DNA of 64,000 bases from Talpa occidentalis. Taxonomy: Eukaryota > Chordata > Mammalia > Eulipotyphla > Talpidae. The notes under the pieces are model-generated. The model saw only the letters and a list, made by a program, of their open reading frames with translations. It searched no databases and was not told the origin of the DNA. Numbering within the stretch: position 1 is the first letter of the stretch; each line of letters begins with the position of its first letter. The DNA lies in the NCBI RefSeq assembly GCF_014898055.3, contig NW_023601433.1, positions 45,007,876 through 45,071,875 on the forward strand. The letters are read 5' to 3'. The position numbers were made by a program, and so were the translations under genes. Shown piece by piece: positions 1 through 9,689 of the stretch.

Positions 1-981
1 TTACGCAGGTATTATGGTCAGAACAGGGAGCACAAAAGAGCAACTTCACAGAGGAGGAAGCTGGCTCCCTGATTTCCCCAGCTCCTGTCTGGCCCCCATG
101 CAATTTCTGGAAGGTCTAAAAGCCAGGGCCAAGAGCAACTGATTGTTTCCAGAGTTGGAGGAAAGGCTTGGAGGAGAACTGTAATGAAACTGAAAAAGAA
201 GAGAGCTCTTATAATTTAAGGAAGCGCTTGCTAAAATTGGCCCTCAGCCCTGTTGCTAATTTCCTCTATAACAAAGCCCGAAGCAAATTACTTTGCCTTC
301 ATGGGCCCAGCTGTAAAATGGGGGAAATGGTGCTGAGCAGCCTTGTAGGGACCATAAACACACTGAAAGCTTTAATTAATGACAAAGCTCTTGTGACAAC
401 AAAGTACAACTAAAATGCACAGAACCACATTGGCCAGATAAGCACAGTGAAGGTTTTGAAAATCCTCTCCCCATGGACCTCTGTAAGAAGTCAGCAATTT
501 TTTGTGGAAGATTTGGGTAAAAAAGAAATTGACTGCCTTCAGGGCATCATGCTTGAATAGAGAAAGCAGAGTGAGATGGCCAGACACAGCAGGGAGTTCC
601 AATGCAAAACCAACTCAGCACTGCAGAGCAAATAGACATTTTAGCCACAGGATAAAAACACAAGTAGCCAGGCTTCAGTGACTCCCTGGAAAATCGAAGC
701 AGGAAAACAAAAACACCTTCCTAAGGAGACCCTTGCTTATTGTTTCTCTGCGCCTTCAGTAGACTCACCATCTTCCATCCAAACACAAACATGATTTTTC
801 CTTTTTTCAACCTTTCTTCTCTTGGATATCTGCCACTAATTCATTGCTCACTTCTGCTTCTTGATAAAGGAAGACAGGTATATTGTTTTCAAAAGTCTTG
901 GACATACTTGTGATTCCAAAAGGAGAGATAAAACACCACACACAATTTAAACCTCTGCTGTGTATGCATCACACCATTTTA
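1..981. other. Unique intronic sequence with a MIR-like scrap
   Basis: No gene. Bases about 305-360 (aaaatgggggaaat... cttgtaggga) resemble the 3' half of a MIR. Bases 371-386 carry a TAATTA homeodomain-type core followed by GACAAA; the same 16-mer recurs at 39898-39913. The rest is not assignable by eye. Confidence 0.4.
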
Positions 982-1299
982 TTTTATTATTATTTTTTTT
1001 ATATAGAGGCATGCTTTATTTATTTGTTTGCTGGTTTGTTTGTTTTGTTTATACATGCACTGGGTACAGTCAGAAGCGCGGGAGGGTGAGAGAATTCACC
1101 AGAGCCAGAGCGGGGAGCAGAGCAGGCAGAAGGACCGAAGTACACTGCTGAGGGGAGCAGCGGGTGGCAGGAGAGGTCTGCACGCCATGTGAGACCCTCC
1201 TCCGGCGGCCGGGGAGCAGCCGGGGATCGAACCGGCGCCGCAGAGGCCGCGGGCAGCTTCGCAACCCAGTGCTCAACCGCTGCGCCACCGGGGAGGCCC
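982..1299 (-). mobile_element. tRNA-derived SINE, subfamily A
   Basis: A full-length minus-strand copy. It is flanked by a 16-17 base TSD (gcatcacaccatttta at 966-981 and 1301-1316). In the sense direction it has a tRNA-like head with box A (TGGCGCAGCGG) and box B (GGTTCGATCCC), then a body with CAGACCTCTCCTGC and GCTCCCCTCAGCAGTGTA, and an AT-rich tail. The GCGCAGACC-type body, CTTCGGTCC and TGCTTGTATA mark what I call subfamily A. Confidence 0.92.
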
Positions 1300-1316
1300 T
1301 GCATCACACCATTTTA

Positions 1317-2018
1317 AACACATCTATTTTATTTATATCTTCACAGGCCAGAGTTTTCATTTTCTTAGGTGGGGGGTGTTTTGTTGTTTTTGTCTTAACA
1401 GGTGAGGAAATGCAGCCTATGAATGGCCTAGGTAGGATTACCAAACTGTGCTGTCTTCTGATGGTCCCAAAATTGTGTTTTAAATAGGTAGATGTTGTTT
1501 TTAAAACTTCTGTAAATGTTCATTCACCTTTCTGGGGTATCAAGTTATAGACAAGAACATATCTAGATGTTTATTTTAGATCTAAATGTCATGCAACTAC
1601 CAACAACACAATCAAGATACAGAACAGTCCTACCCGTCTCTCCCCACTCCCAGATTCCTTCATGTGACTCTTTGGGATCAACCCCATTCTCCAGTTCCTG
1701 GCAATAACATCTCTGCTTTCTGTTCCCAAAATTTTGCTCTTTCCACAAACATCTATCATCTTAACATTCCTGGCATGACTTTGAAGGATACCTGGCCCAG
1801 AAATGTAAACCCAAAAAAGCAAAGTAGGTGCTGCACATGGGACGGGCAGGTGATGTGCAGCCATCCCAGACTGGGCTCAGGTTGATTCTGGCAAATAGAA
1901 AGAGAATTTTGAAGCCTTTGGGATTTCTAACCTGCCTTTAATGCTGGATCAGGGAACTGGAAACATAAGCAGACCAGCAGGCAGGGAGACAGGCAGGCAG
2001 CAACTGAGCCCTAGGCCC
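1317..2018 (-). repeat. Unique sequence with an L1M-like 3'UTR remnant at about 1540-1770
   Basis: The block around 1590-1770 (cacaatcaagatacagaacag ... ctccagttcctggcaataac ... ctgctttctgtt) resembles the reverse strand of old L1ME/L1MC 3' untranslated sequence. The remainder is unassigned. Confidence 0.5.
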
Positions 2019-2030
2019 CTGGAATCTCTC

Positions 2031-2145
2031 TTTTTTTTTTTTTTGGTGGGACCCTCGCCGGTGGCCAGGGAACGAACCGGTGCTGCAGAGGCTGCAGGCA
2101 GCCTCGCAGCCTAGCGTTCAACCACTGCGCCAGCAGGGAAGGCCC
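2031..2145 (-). mobile_element. tRNA-head-only truncated SINE with its own A-tail
   Basis: In the sense direction this has the complete tRNA-like head through box B and the GAGGGTCCCAC segment, and then goes directly into about 14 As (T run 2031-2044). The body and (AAAT)n tail of the full SINE are missing. Flanks cctggaatctctc (before) and cctggagtctctt (after) look like an imperfect TSD. This implies retroposition of a 3'-truncated transcript, not deletion after insertion. Confidence 0.8.
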
Positions 2146-2508
2146 TGGAGTCTCTTCTTTATTCCTCTCACCCAGGTGTCTGTAGTTACATATACATGAG
2201 CCCTGTGCTCTCTGGCTTCTTGGTCCAAGTGTCTGTGTTCCTAGGTGGAGGCACCCTGTGTTGGCGCTCCCAAGTGCTTTTTGCCATAACACATTATCAT
2301 GTGTGGGTAATGCAACATGAGAGGCACGCAAAGCCGCAGGTGATGATAGTAGAGGCTGGTGCCGGAAGGTGAAAAAGATCCTGAGTACCCCCATGTTCCC
2401 TACAGCAGGGCAGGGACCGGCAGAAGGCCCCGAAAATTAGCAAGAGCTTTTAGGTCCCCCTGCTCTCCCACACCCCCAAGAAGGCAACAAAAACTATTAT
2501 AGTATATA
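2146..2508. other. Unassigned intronic sequence
   Basis: No gene or repeat recognised between the short SINE and the solo LTR. Confidence 0.3.
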
Positions 2509-2513
2509 TCCAG

Positions 2514-2949
2514 TGTATGGTCAGGAAGGACCACTGAGCAGGTTTTCTAGGATCCAGCAGACCAGGTAAAGGAGGAGTCAGAGTCCTCAGTGGTTTTCTG
2601 CAGGTTTTTACTGGGATTTACCCGGTACACAGCAGGCAGGGGTGCCGGGGGGCCGGGAGGCTGGCAGGCCTCCCAACCCCTAACAAGGCTTCACTCTATC
2701 TGGGCTCTCCGGCCTTCTCTCACATTCTCTCTGCTCTTCTCATGGCTCTGCTTCTCTCTCGGCTTCTGCTGGCGTCCCTGTGACGCTGCCCTCAAAAGCC
2801 CAGTCTCAGCCCAGGTGAATCCCATCTACCTATGCCCACACCCTACTCCAGGTGTCCACCATCAGGCATGCATTCAGGACCACAAGGGATCCATGATCTA
2901 TCCTGATGGCGGAAGGGCAGAAAAGCCTGACATTTTTCCTTACCCTACA
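2514..2949 (-). mobile_element. Solo LTR of an endogenous retrovirus (436 bp)
   Basis: On the minus strand it begins TGTAGGGTAAGG and ends CATACA, with perfect 5-bp TSDs tccag at 2509-2513 and 2950-2954. It shares most of its sequence with the LTRs at 21267 and 22131 (CCTGATGGCGG, CAGGTGAATCCCATCTACC, GGGGGGCCGGGAGG, CCTTTACCTGGTCTG-type blocks). The polyadenylation signal has decayed to AGTAAA (2607-2612). There are no internal gag/pol/env sequences, so this is a solo LTR left by LTR-LTR recombination. Confidence 0.92.
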
Positions 2950-3109
2950 TCCAGCATTTCAGTTACTGGAGAGGTGCTGAGGGTGGGGGAGGGAGGGCTT
3001 CTGGAAGGTCATGGAGCTCAGAGAAGCAGTCACTATAGTACTTCTGTAGCCAGATCCCCTCCACCTTGCAATAGAAAATATCTGTAGACTAAAAATTAGG
3101 AATAAGTAG

Positions 3110-3625
3110 AATTAAACTCTAACCACTCTTGCATTTCCTCTTCAGGGCTGTTAAATCATTAAATCATATTCGCGTTTTAGGATTAACTGTTAACTCACTG
3201 AATTGCACCCCCTATTCCCTCCTTAACATTTAACTGGCTCCACCTGCATTACTAACAACTTGGAAAACTGATTGTGTTACATCCCTAACAAAATTCTCTG
3301 TGTCCCCCTGAGTTAATAGTGGCATCAGGAACAAACATCTGCTGATTGCTGAGAAAACACCCTGCTGGGAAAGTCACACACCTTGACTCCTGGGTCACCT
3401 AGACTGCCCAGCACTTCCTTGGACCAAAATGTAAAGACCTGCACCCTGCTCATATTCCATCACCCCTTATATAATCCCAGCACTCCCACCACTAGGGAGC
3501 CAGTTTTGGGGTGCCTATCCTGCTGATCCCTTGATGGTCATCTCAAATAAAGTCCTTCACTCTGAAGTCCTTCCTTTTAGGCAAACATAGCTCTATTTCC
3601 CTATAGCCAAATGGCAAGTGGTTCT
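3110..3625 (+). mobile_element. LTR-like block with TATA and AATAAA elements
   Basis: Organised like a class I ERV LTR: a CCTTATATAATCCC TATA-like element at about 3465-3478, then TCAAATAAAGTCC with AATAAA at about 3545-3550, and a CT-rich R/U5-like end. The exact ends and TSD could not be set. Its orientation is opposite to the solo LTR just before it. Confidence 0.5.
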
Positions 3626-4514
3626 AACCTTATACAGGAAGAATAACACTTCTATATCTGGGAAAGTCATCCCCCAGAGAGCCTGGAGGGACGCATGGAC
3701 ACAGTGCAGAAGGGAGGGACGGAGGTGAAAGGAGGGGAGGGAGCTCTTGGGAGCACACTTTGAAGAGCCAGTTCAATCTTCAAAGCCTTGGCCCAGGACA
3801 CCTCCATTCATACCAGAATATTCAAGTCATCCAACTGCCACAGGTGGCAAGGTTTCGACAACTCTACCAAGACCTGCAGCAGCTAGATTTAGGGGGAGAA
3901 TTCTACCTACTGCACTTCTGCTAACTCACAAAGAAGGTGAGATCATCTATACTTTAATTTAGAGCCGAATTTTATGAGGTCAACAGGACTCTATAGAGTG
4001 GCAACAGCCTGCTTTGGAGTAGCAAAGTGAATATTTGTTATTCAATTCAAATATTGAATTCAAGGATGAATTTTCCAAGCTGTGCAAAAAGCAGTGACTA
4101 TAAGTACATGTTGTCAGCAAGCGTCTGCCCTGTAAAACCAATGTCCCTCAGTCAGCACAGGGGTGGGTGTACTTAGGTGGGGGTGTCATGACCAAGACCT
4201 AGGGAGAGTCTAGCACCAAAGGTGAGGCATGAATAGGAAGTGACACATCCCTCCAACCTCACCATGCTTTTATTTCCTCTCAATAGTCAGAACCTGGAAG
4301 CCTGGTTAGAAAAAGCTCCAAGGGCTCCTGTCATGGAGCTGAAATTGGAAAAAAAACAATTCTCAAGTCCTTTCGTTAAAGAGAATATTATTGGAGGGGA
4401 AAGTGAGTGAAAGGGAAGGGCAGGGAAGACAGAGAGGGAGGCTGGGCAGAAAGAGGAGATCATCTTTGTCACTCTGGTCAACCTTATGGTAAAGTGCTAA
4501 ATGAACCCTCATTT
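3626..4514. other. Unassigned intronic sequence
   Basis: No gene recognised. It contains purine-rich stretches (about 3715-3745) and an imperfect AT palindrome-like tract near 4030-4065 (ttcaattcaaatattgaattcaagg). Scattered short ORFs have no recognisable family. Confidence 0.3.
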
Positions 4515-4530
4515 TAATTTGTAACACACA

Positions 4531-4807
4531 GGGTCTCCCTGGTGATGCAGCGGTTGAGCGCTGGGCTGAGAAGCTGCCCACAGCCTCTGCAGCGCCGGTG
4601 CGATCCCTGGCCACCAGCAAGGGTCCCACATGGCACACAGACCTCTCCTGCCGCACCCGCTGCTCCCCTCAGCAGTGTATTTCGTCAGTCTGTCTGTTCT
4701 GTTCCCTGCTCTGGCTCTGGTGAATTCTCTCACCCTCCCACGCTTCTGACTATACCCAGTGCTTGTATTAATTAATTAATTAATTAATTAGTTAAAAATA
4801 AAAATAA
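4531..4807 (+). mobile_element. tRNA-derived SINE, subfamily A, with a (TTAA)n tail
   Basis: A plus-strand full copy between 16-base perfect TSDs taatttgtaacacaca (4515-4530 and 4808-4823). The 3' tail has changed from (AAAT)n to about six units of TTAA. Box A and box B-like segments are present but drifted (GTGCGATCCC). Confidence 0.93.
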
Positions 4808-4823
4808 TAATTTGTAACACACA

Positions 4824-5114
4824 TATCATAGGCCAAGTATTAGGGTTTTTTTTTTTTTTTTAAATGAAATGAGTAGAGTACAAGCATTCATGATGATTTA
4901 GGTTTGGCAAAAACAATGAATGGGTTATACACATGTCTTTGAATGTTTGATTCTAACAGAAAATGATATGATATAGATTTTAAATATATGATATATCACA
5001 TGCATATTATAACTCTGCTCTATATGACATGTATATGTTCTATATGGTAGTTATTAGACTATATATTCCAACTGTAGCCATTAAATTTAGCTCTTTTTAA
5101 ATTTCTGCAAAAAT
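4824..5114. other. AT-rich unassigned sequence
   Basis: AT-rich with alternating atat tracts (4960-5060). No gene or repeat family recognised. Confidence 0.3.
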
Positions 5115-5123
5115 GCCACATTA

Positions 5124-5405
5124 GGGCCTCCCCGGTGGCGCAGTGGTTGAGCACTGGGTTGCGAAGCTGCCTGCAGCCTCTGCAGTGCTGGTTCAATCCC
5201 CGGCCACCAGGCGAGGGTCCCACATGGTGCACAGACCTCTCCTGCCGCCCGCTGCTCCCCTCAGCAGTGTACTTCGGTCCTTCTGCCTGCTCTGCTCCCC
5301 GCTCTGGCTCTGGTGAATTCTCTCACCCTCCTGCGCTTCTGACAGTACCCAGTGCTTGTATAAATAAATAAATAAATAAATCTTAAAAAAAAAAATTCTT
5401 AGAAA
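5124..5405 (+). mobile_element. tRNA-derived SINE, subfamily A
   Basis: A plus-strand copy beginning GGGCCTCCCCGGTGGCGCAG and ending in (AAAT)5 then poly-A. The TSD gccacatta lies at 5115-5123 and 5413-5421. It sits only about 165 bp from the exon 11 donor, in antisense orientation to DISC1. Confidence 0.92.
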
Positions 5406-5570
5406 AAAAAAAGCCACATTATTTCATAATCATGTCTAGAGTTATTAAAAACTTTAAAGTCTGTACATTTCAATGGGAAGCCCTCCCACTCCTGTTGCTC
5501 CCATTTGGAAAGTGGTACCAAAGCACCTCTCAGAGTAGGGCCCCTGCTGTGACTGGGGGGACAGACAGAC

Positions 5571-5826
5571 CTCTTTCTGTTCAGTGATGGCACAGTGAGG
5601 CGAGGTGGTCAGGTGAGCCTTCCACTCTTCGAGGGCCTCCAAAGGGGTCTTCCTCTCATGTTCACAGTGCAGCCTAGGGGGGATGGCTCCCCCTAAGTCA
5701 TCCACCTGCTTCTCATCATCTGCAGACTGGTTATCCCTGCCCTCCTGGAGCTGCAGGCTCTGGATAAACAACTGGCAAGCTTCCAAGTCAGCTTCCCATA
5801 CTTTTCCAAGCAGTGGACACTTGCAG
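5571..5826 (-). CDS. DISC1: DISC1 exon 11 (human numbering), internal coding exon
   Basis: DISC1 is a coiled-coil scaffold at the centrosome, mitochondria and synapse that organises NDE1/NDEL1-LIS1, PDE4 and motor complexes in developing neurons. On the minus strand this exon opens with C, completing a Ser codon begun in exon 10, then reads 85 codons and ends in phase 0 at ...EQKE. Landmarks: CKCPLLGKVWEADLEAC at the start, IQSLQLQE, IPPRLH, RKTPL, LEEWK. These match the human C-terminal region around residues 681-769 as I remember it. The acceptor is a pyrimidine-rich tract ending in ctttag (bases above 5826); the donor is AAGAG|GTCTGT. Ser704 (the human S704C site) is AGC at 5757-5759. Compared with human there is a three-residue deletion in the Pro-rich part, and Asn (5730-5732) stands where human has Ser713. 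The frame has no stop or frameshift, so the exon looks functional. Confidence 0.95.
5635..5637 (-). other. DISC1: Position of the human DISC1 Lv alternative donor, here GC instead of GT
   Basis: Human DISC1 makes a long (L) form and an Lv form lacking 22 residues (748-769) through a donor 66 bases before the end of exon 11. Counting 66 bases back from the end of this exon gives GGAG|GCCCTC on the minus strand (boundary between 5637 and 5636). Human should read AAG|GTC (Lys-Val). The donor dinucleotide here is GC, with a poor downstream consensus, so an Lv-type product is probably absent or rare. Confidence 0.6.
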
Positions 5827-6260
5827 CTAAAGCAAAGGAGAAACAAATAATGATTAATAAAAATTAATTCAGTGATGTTTCATCATACCCAGTCAATAGC
5901 TTGTCTACCGGGCTAAAAGTTAGCAAATTACCATACAGTTAACATCTTAAGTTTACATGGTGATGAAGTGTTTCAACCAGAAGATTTAGAGGGGCAAAAT
6001 TTGCATACTTTCAAGTAACAGTGAGATAATTATAGGTTCTTTTTTTGCTGTTTGGTCTGCAAGGATACTTAGGAGCCTGTGTGTTTTACTAGACTCAGTG
6101 ACCCAATACAACACAGTCCCCGCTCGTGTCTGTGCTCTCGGCCTGCAGACTTTGAGTTCCCACACCTACCCAAGTCTTCCTGTAGCTTCCATGTGCTGTT
6201 CCATCTGTCTACAATATCCCTCCTCTGCCATATCCTACCAATGCATTCTCATCCAGGCAA
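5827..6260 (+). repeat. Intron sequence with an L2-like segment (about 6090-6260)
   Basis: Bases about 6190-6230 (gtgctgttccatctgtctac ... tccctcc) resemble the plus strand of the L2 3' region, where a 'tgctgttccctctgcctgga' pattern is usual. The first 250 bases, next to the exon 11 acceptor, are unassigned. Confidence 0.45.
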
Positions 6261-6740
6261 TTAAATAAGTGAAGTAGTATAGGAATGAAAGGAACCATGA
6301 CAAGTGATAATCAGCCTCAGTGGCAGAAAGTAAGAGAGTTATGGACATTGACTAGTAGGAAAACATATCCTTTTCAGAAGGTCTTTCATCAGCTATAAGG
6401 AATGCAGAGTCAATGTTAACAACTAGTTTGATTTTTCATGGAAAGTCCAAAATCAGGGATTTTTAATAAAAATGTGTACTTTTCACCCCCCATTTAGCTT
6501 CAAGATAGACATTTTCTATACAATGACTTCCATTTAGTAATCCTTCTTTCTACTCCATCTAATCTACAATTTGGTTTAATAATACATTTGAATTTTAGTT
6601 ACTTTATTTTTCATTTTTAAGATTTTTTCTTCTCTTTCATATATTTCAGTTTGTTACTGATATTATCCATCATGTCCTTTATTTTCTGAACATATTAATC
6701 ATCATTAGTTTAAAGCCCATGTCTCTCAGTGATGCATCCA
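6261..6740 (-). repeat. Unassigned sequence plus a T-rich L1M-like fragment
   Basis: About 6590-6740 is T-rich and reads like reverse-strand old L1 (ttctgaacatattaatcatc ... agtttaaagcccatgtctc). The preceding part is unassigned. Confidence 0.4.
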
Positions 6741-7790
6741 GAGGAAAATGAGGCAGAAGCAATCTGAGAAGAGATATTAGCTAGGAATTTTCAAACATTG
6801 ACAAAGGACATCAAACTACAGACTCAAGAAGCACTACCATCTCAAAGCAGAAGGGGGAGGGGAAGAAAAATGCCAAATAAAACTGCTTAGTAATGGAGTT
6901 ATCATAGTGAACACCAGAGGCAGACCAAAATACTTAAAAGCAACCAGAAAAAAAAAAAAAAAAGACATTCACTTCAAAGGACAATAATGTGGATTACAGA
7001 AAAGTGGAAGCCAGGAGAAAATAAAACATATTGAAAACGCTGAGAGAAAATAACTGCCAATCTAGATTATAAATCATTTCCAATTTCTTTCAGAAATAAA
7101 AATAAAATAAAGATATTTTCAGATAAATATAAACTGAAAGTATTCCTTGGCAGCATAGCCATAATAAAAGGATCCCAGATGGAAGCAAGGGCATCCACAA
7201 GAAAATAAAAAAAAACTAAACAAAAACCACAATGGGGAGAGTAAGTAACCAGAATAAGTAGGTGACTTTCGATGCAAAAAACAGCAATATTAATTTTCTT
7301 TTCAGTCTAAAATATATGTAAAATTTAAATACATGACATCCAGCACTAAGGGAAGGAGGGACAAAAATTAAAATAGTCTCAGTTCTTGTGTGATCCAGAA
7401 AGTTGTAGAAATATTCGTTATATTAATCTCTAAAAAGTCAAGGATTCATACTGACCCCTTTATGGTGATTATAAAACACATTAAAAACTTTAAAAATTAA
7501 TAGATATTAAATATAAGTATTAAGTATTGCTTAAGTGTTGCTTTGGGAAAGCAGTAGAAGAGTCAAGAATAGACATAATACAGATGGGAAAATGGTAACA
7601 GAAATATTTTTAGCAAAACTTATTAGGAATTACATTAAATATGAATCAAAAAATATTGTATTTAAAACGCAAAGATGTTAGACTAGAGTAGAAAAATGGA
7701 AATCCAATTATATGCTGCTTACTAGAGACATGTTAAATATGAGAATACAAACAGGTTGCAAATAAAGGATGGGAATAATATGCTATTGTA
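6741..7790 (+). repeat. Fossil L1M (HAL1/L1M-like) fragment, plus strand
   Basis: The A-rich sense strand contains diagnostic-looking blocks of old L1: 'caaactacagactcaagaagc', a 'taaaagcaaccagaaaaa' segment, 'agatattttcagataaatat', and 'ccaattatatgctgcttact'. All frames are full of stops. It is followed by an ancient LTR-like block and resumes as L1 after 8985. Confidence 0.65.
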
Positions 7791-7859
7791 ATTTATAATA
7801 AGAAACATACATTTGGTCTTCAACCTCTTTTCTGACACAGATCCTAAAACTCCTGGAAT

Positions 7860-8580
7860 CTCCCAAGTGATGAATGCAACAAAGATGTCTCTTATTATGT
7901 TAATGAGGTGACCATTGGAAAGTCTGTAAGGATAGGGGCTGGTTTCCAGGGGAGCCAACCACAAGATTAGAGGATTGGAATTTCCAGTCCCAGCTCTAGC
8001 CCTCTAGAGAGCAGAAATGGAGTAGAGACTGAATTTAATTGTCAGTGGCCCGTGATTTAGTCAGTCATGCCTAAGTAATGAAGAGTCCATAAAAACCCAA
8101 GAGGGAGGGTTTGGAGAGCTGCCAGTCAGTGAAGGCATGGAGATCTGGAAAGAGTAGCTCACACGCCGAGACCATGCATGAAAGTTCAGTGCCCCTTCCT
8201 GCATAACTTGCTCTTGCCTAGCCATCTGACTATTTTACAATAAATAGGAGCTCTAAGAAGTAAAATGTTTCCCTGAGTCTTGTAAGATGCTCTAGCAAAT
8301 TAACCCACAGAGGAGGTTGTAGGAATCTCTGCTTTGTAATTAGTCAGTCAGAAGTGCAGGTGACAGCCTGGACCTGTGGCTGGCATCTGAAGTCTAAGAA
8401 GGATGTCATTGGAACCACAGGTCCATAGCTGATCAAAAGGAAACACAGGTAACAGCCTGGGCATGTGACTGCATCCAAAGTTGGAGGGGGAGGCAGTCTT
8501 GTAGGACTGAGTCCTTAAAAATCGTTTGTTGCTATGGGGAACCTCCCCTACCACATTGGAATTTGGTGATCTGAATAATG
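7860..8580 (+). mobile_element. Ancient LTR-like repeat
   Basis: A mammal-wide repeat I recognise by sequence but cannot name with confidence: 'aatgaggtgaccattggaaag', 'aatgaagagtccataaaaac', 'acaataaataggagctctaag', 'aagtaaaatgtttccctgag', 'ctctagcaaattaa' and 'aggtgacagcctggacctgtg'. The AATAAA at about 8239 and the overall order suggest an LTR of an old ERV. It sits within the L1M fossil and is bordered by the younger solo LTR at 8592. Confidence 0.6.
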
Positions 8581-8591
8581 AAGACTATCAT

Positions 8592-8979
8592 TGTAGGGTA
8601 AATGGTTTTCAGACTTTGTCTGCCCTCCCACCATTAGGATCGCCCTGCCTGTTGGGGCACCTGCAGTTGTTCCATTGTTGTAAGCTGTCTTGTTTACTTC
8701 TGCTGGCCATGGGAGGAGTATTGAGATAGTCACCAAGAGAAGCAGGAGAAAAGTAGGAGAAAAGGCAGGAGAAAGAAGGCGAGAAAGAAGCCGGGAGTGA
8801 ACACTTGCTGGGGGCTTGGAGGCCTTATGGCCTCCTGGTTCCCTAGCACCCCTGGCTGCTGCACTACATGTGAGAGCTCAATAAAAGCCTGAGAAAGCCA
8901 CCGAGGGCTCCAGGACTCTCCTTTACCCTGTCTGCTCAGATCCTAGAAAACCTGCTCAGTGGCCCATCCTGCCACTACA
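8592..8979 (+). mobile_element. Solo LTR (388 bp), divergent member of the TGTAGGG family
   Basis: Starts TGTAGGGTAAAT and ends CACTACA, with perfect 5-bp TSDs atcat at 8587-8591 and 8980-8984. AATAAA is at 8880-8885. The middle holds a purine-rich direct-repeat tract (about 8735-8800, AGGAGAAA-type units). The end CCTTTACCCTGTCTGC matches the other three LTRs, but the U3 region differs, so it is a distinct subfamily. Confidence 0.92.
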
Positions 8980-8984
8980 ATCAT

Positions 8985-9665
8985 GAAAGCATTATTAGAA
9001 ATTAAAAAAAAAATGTAGTGAGGAAAAAAGTCTTTTCAAAATAGTGTACTATGCCACATGGATATCACTGCAGAAAAACAATCAATCATGATTACTGGAT
9101 CATACCACATAAACATCAATTTCAAGTGGAATGTAGATCAGAATGTAATGCAGTAAAATGATAAAGCCTGTGAAGATAATAAAGAATATTTTTATGACTT
9201 TGTAGTAAGCATAGATTTCAAATAGCATAAAGTGGTAACCATAAAGAAAACAAATGATAAATTTGACTTCATTATTTTAAGAACTTATAGTCATTAAAAA
9301 CCACCATTCAGAGAATGAAATGGTAAGACACAGAGTGGGAGATATTTATAATATGCATAATCAACAAAGGACCCATTACAGAATGCAAAGATGCCTGCAA
9401 GTAAATAACAAAGAGACAGACAGCCCAATTTTTAAAGAGGGCAAATACTTGAATGGACACTTCACAAAAGAGGGCATCTAAATGGTCAGTGTGTAACTAA
9501 TACGCAACACCATTAATCATCAGGAAAATACTTATTAAACCACAGCATGATGTACTATTACACATCATCAAGACAGCTAAAATTTAAAAACCTGACAATA
9601 CCAGGCAGAGTGGGAGTGGTGTCCAGCACACATGGGAAACAACAGTGCTAGCTATGGTGGGCACT
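8985..9665 (+). repeat. Fossil L1M ORF2 3' region, plus strand
   Basis: Continues the L1 fossil beyond the solo LTR. The conceptual frame around 9415-9640 follows the usual L1 ORF2 C-terminal order (a QPNFKRGKY-like motif, then a GHFTKEGI-like motif), broken by stops. It is not coding. Confidence 0.65.
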
Positions 9666-9689
9666 AATTTCCAGTTTCCTAATAGTATC

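Larger units (their letters stand above)
1..5570 (-). other. DISC1: DISC1 intron 11, 5' part
   Basis: The sequence downstream of exon 11 in the DISC1 direction, beginning with the donor GTCTGT just below 5571. I looked on the minus strand for the exon 12 peptide (helical, containing a LEDQL-type motif) and did not find it, so the intron continues past the window edge. Confidence 0.8.

Noticed and set aside
982..1299. Functional tRNA gene in the box A/B-containing sequence
   Set aside because: The tRNA-like part is fused to a SINE body and A-tail and is flanked by a TSD; no cloverleaf is retained.
2590..3087. 165-codon plus-strand frame
   Set aside because: It is the antisense of the solo LTR at 2514-2949 running into flanking sequence.
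1..5570. DISC1 exon 12 downstream of exon 11
   Set aside because: Minus-strand frames here show none of the expected helical exon 12 motifs.
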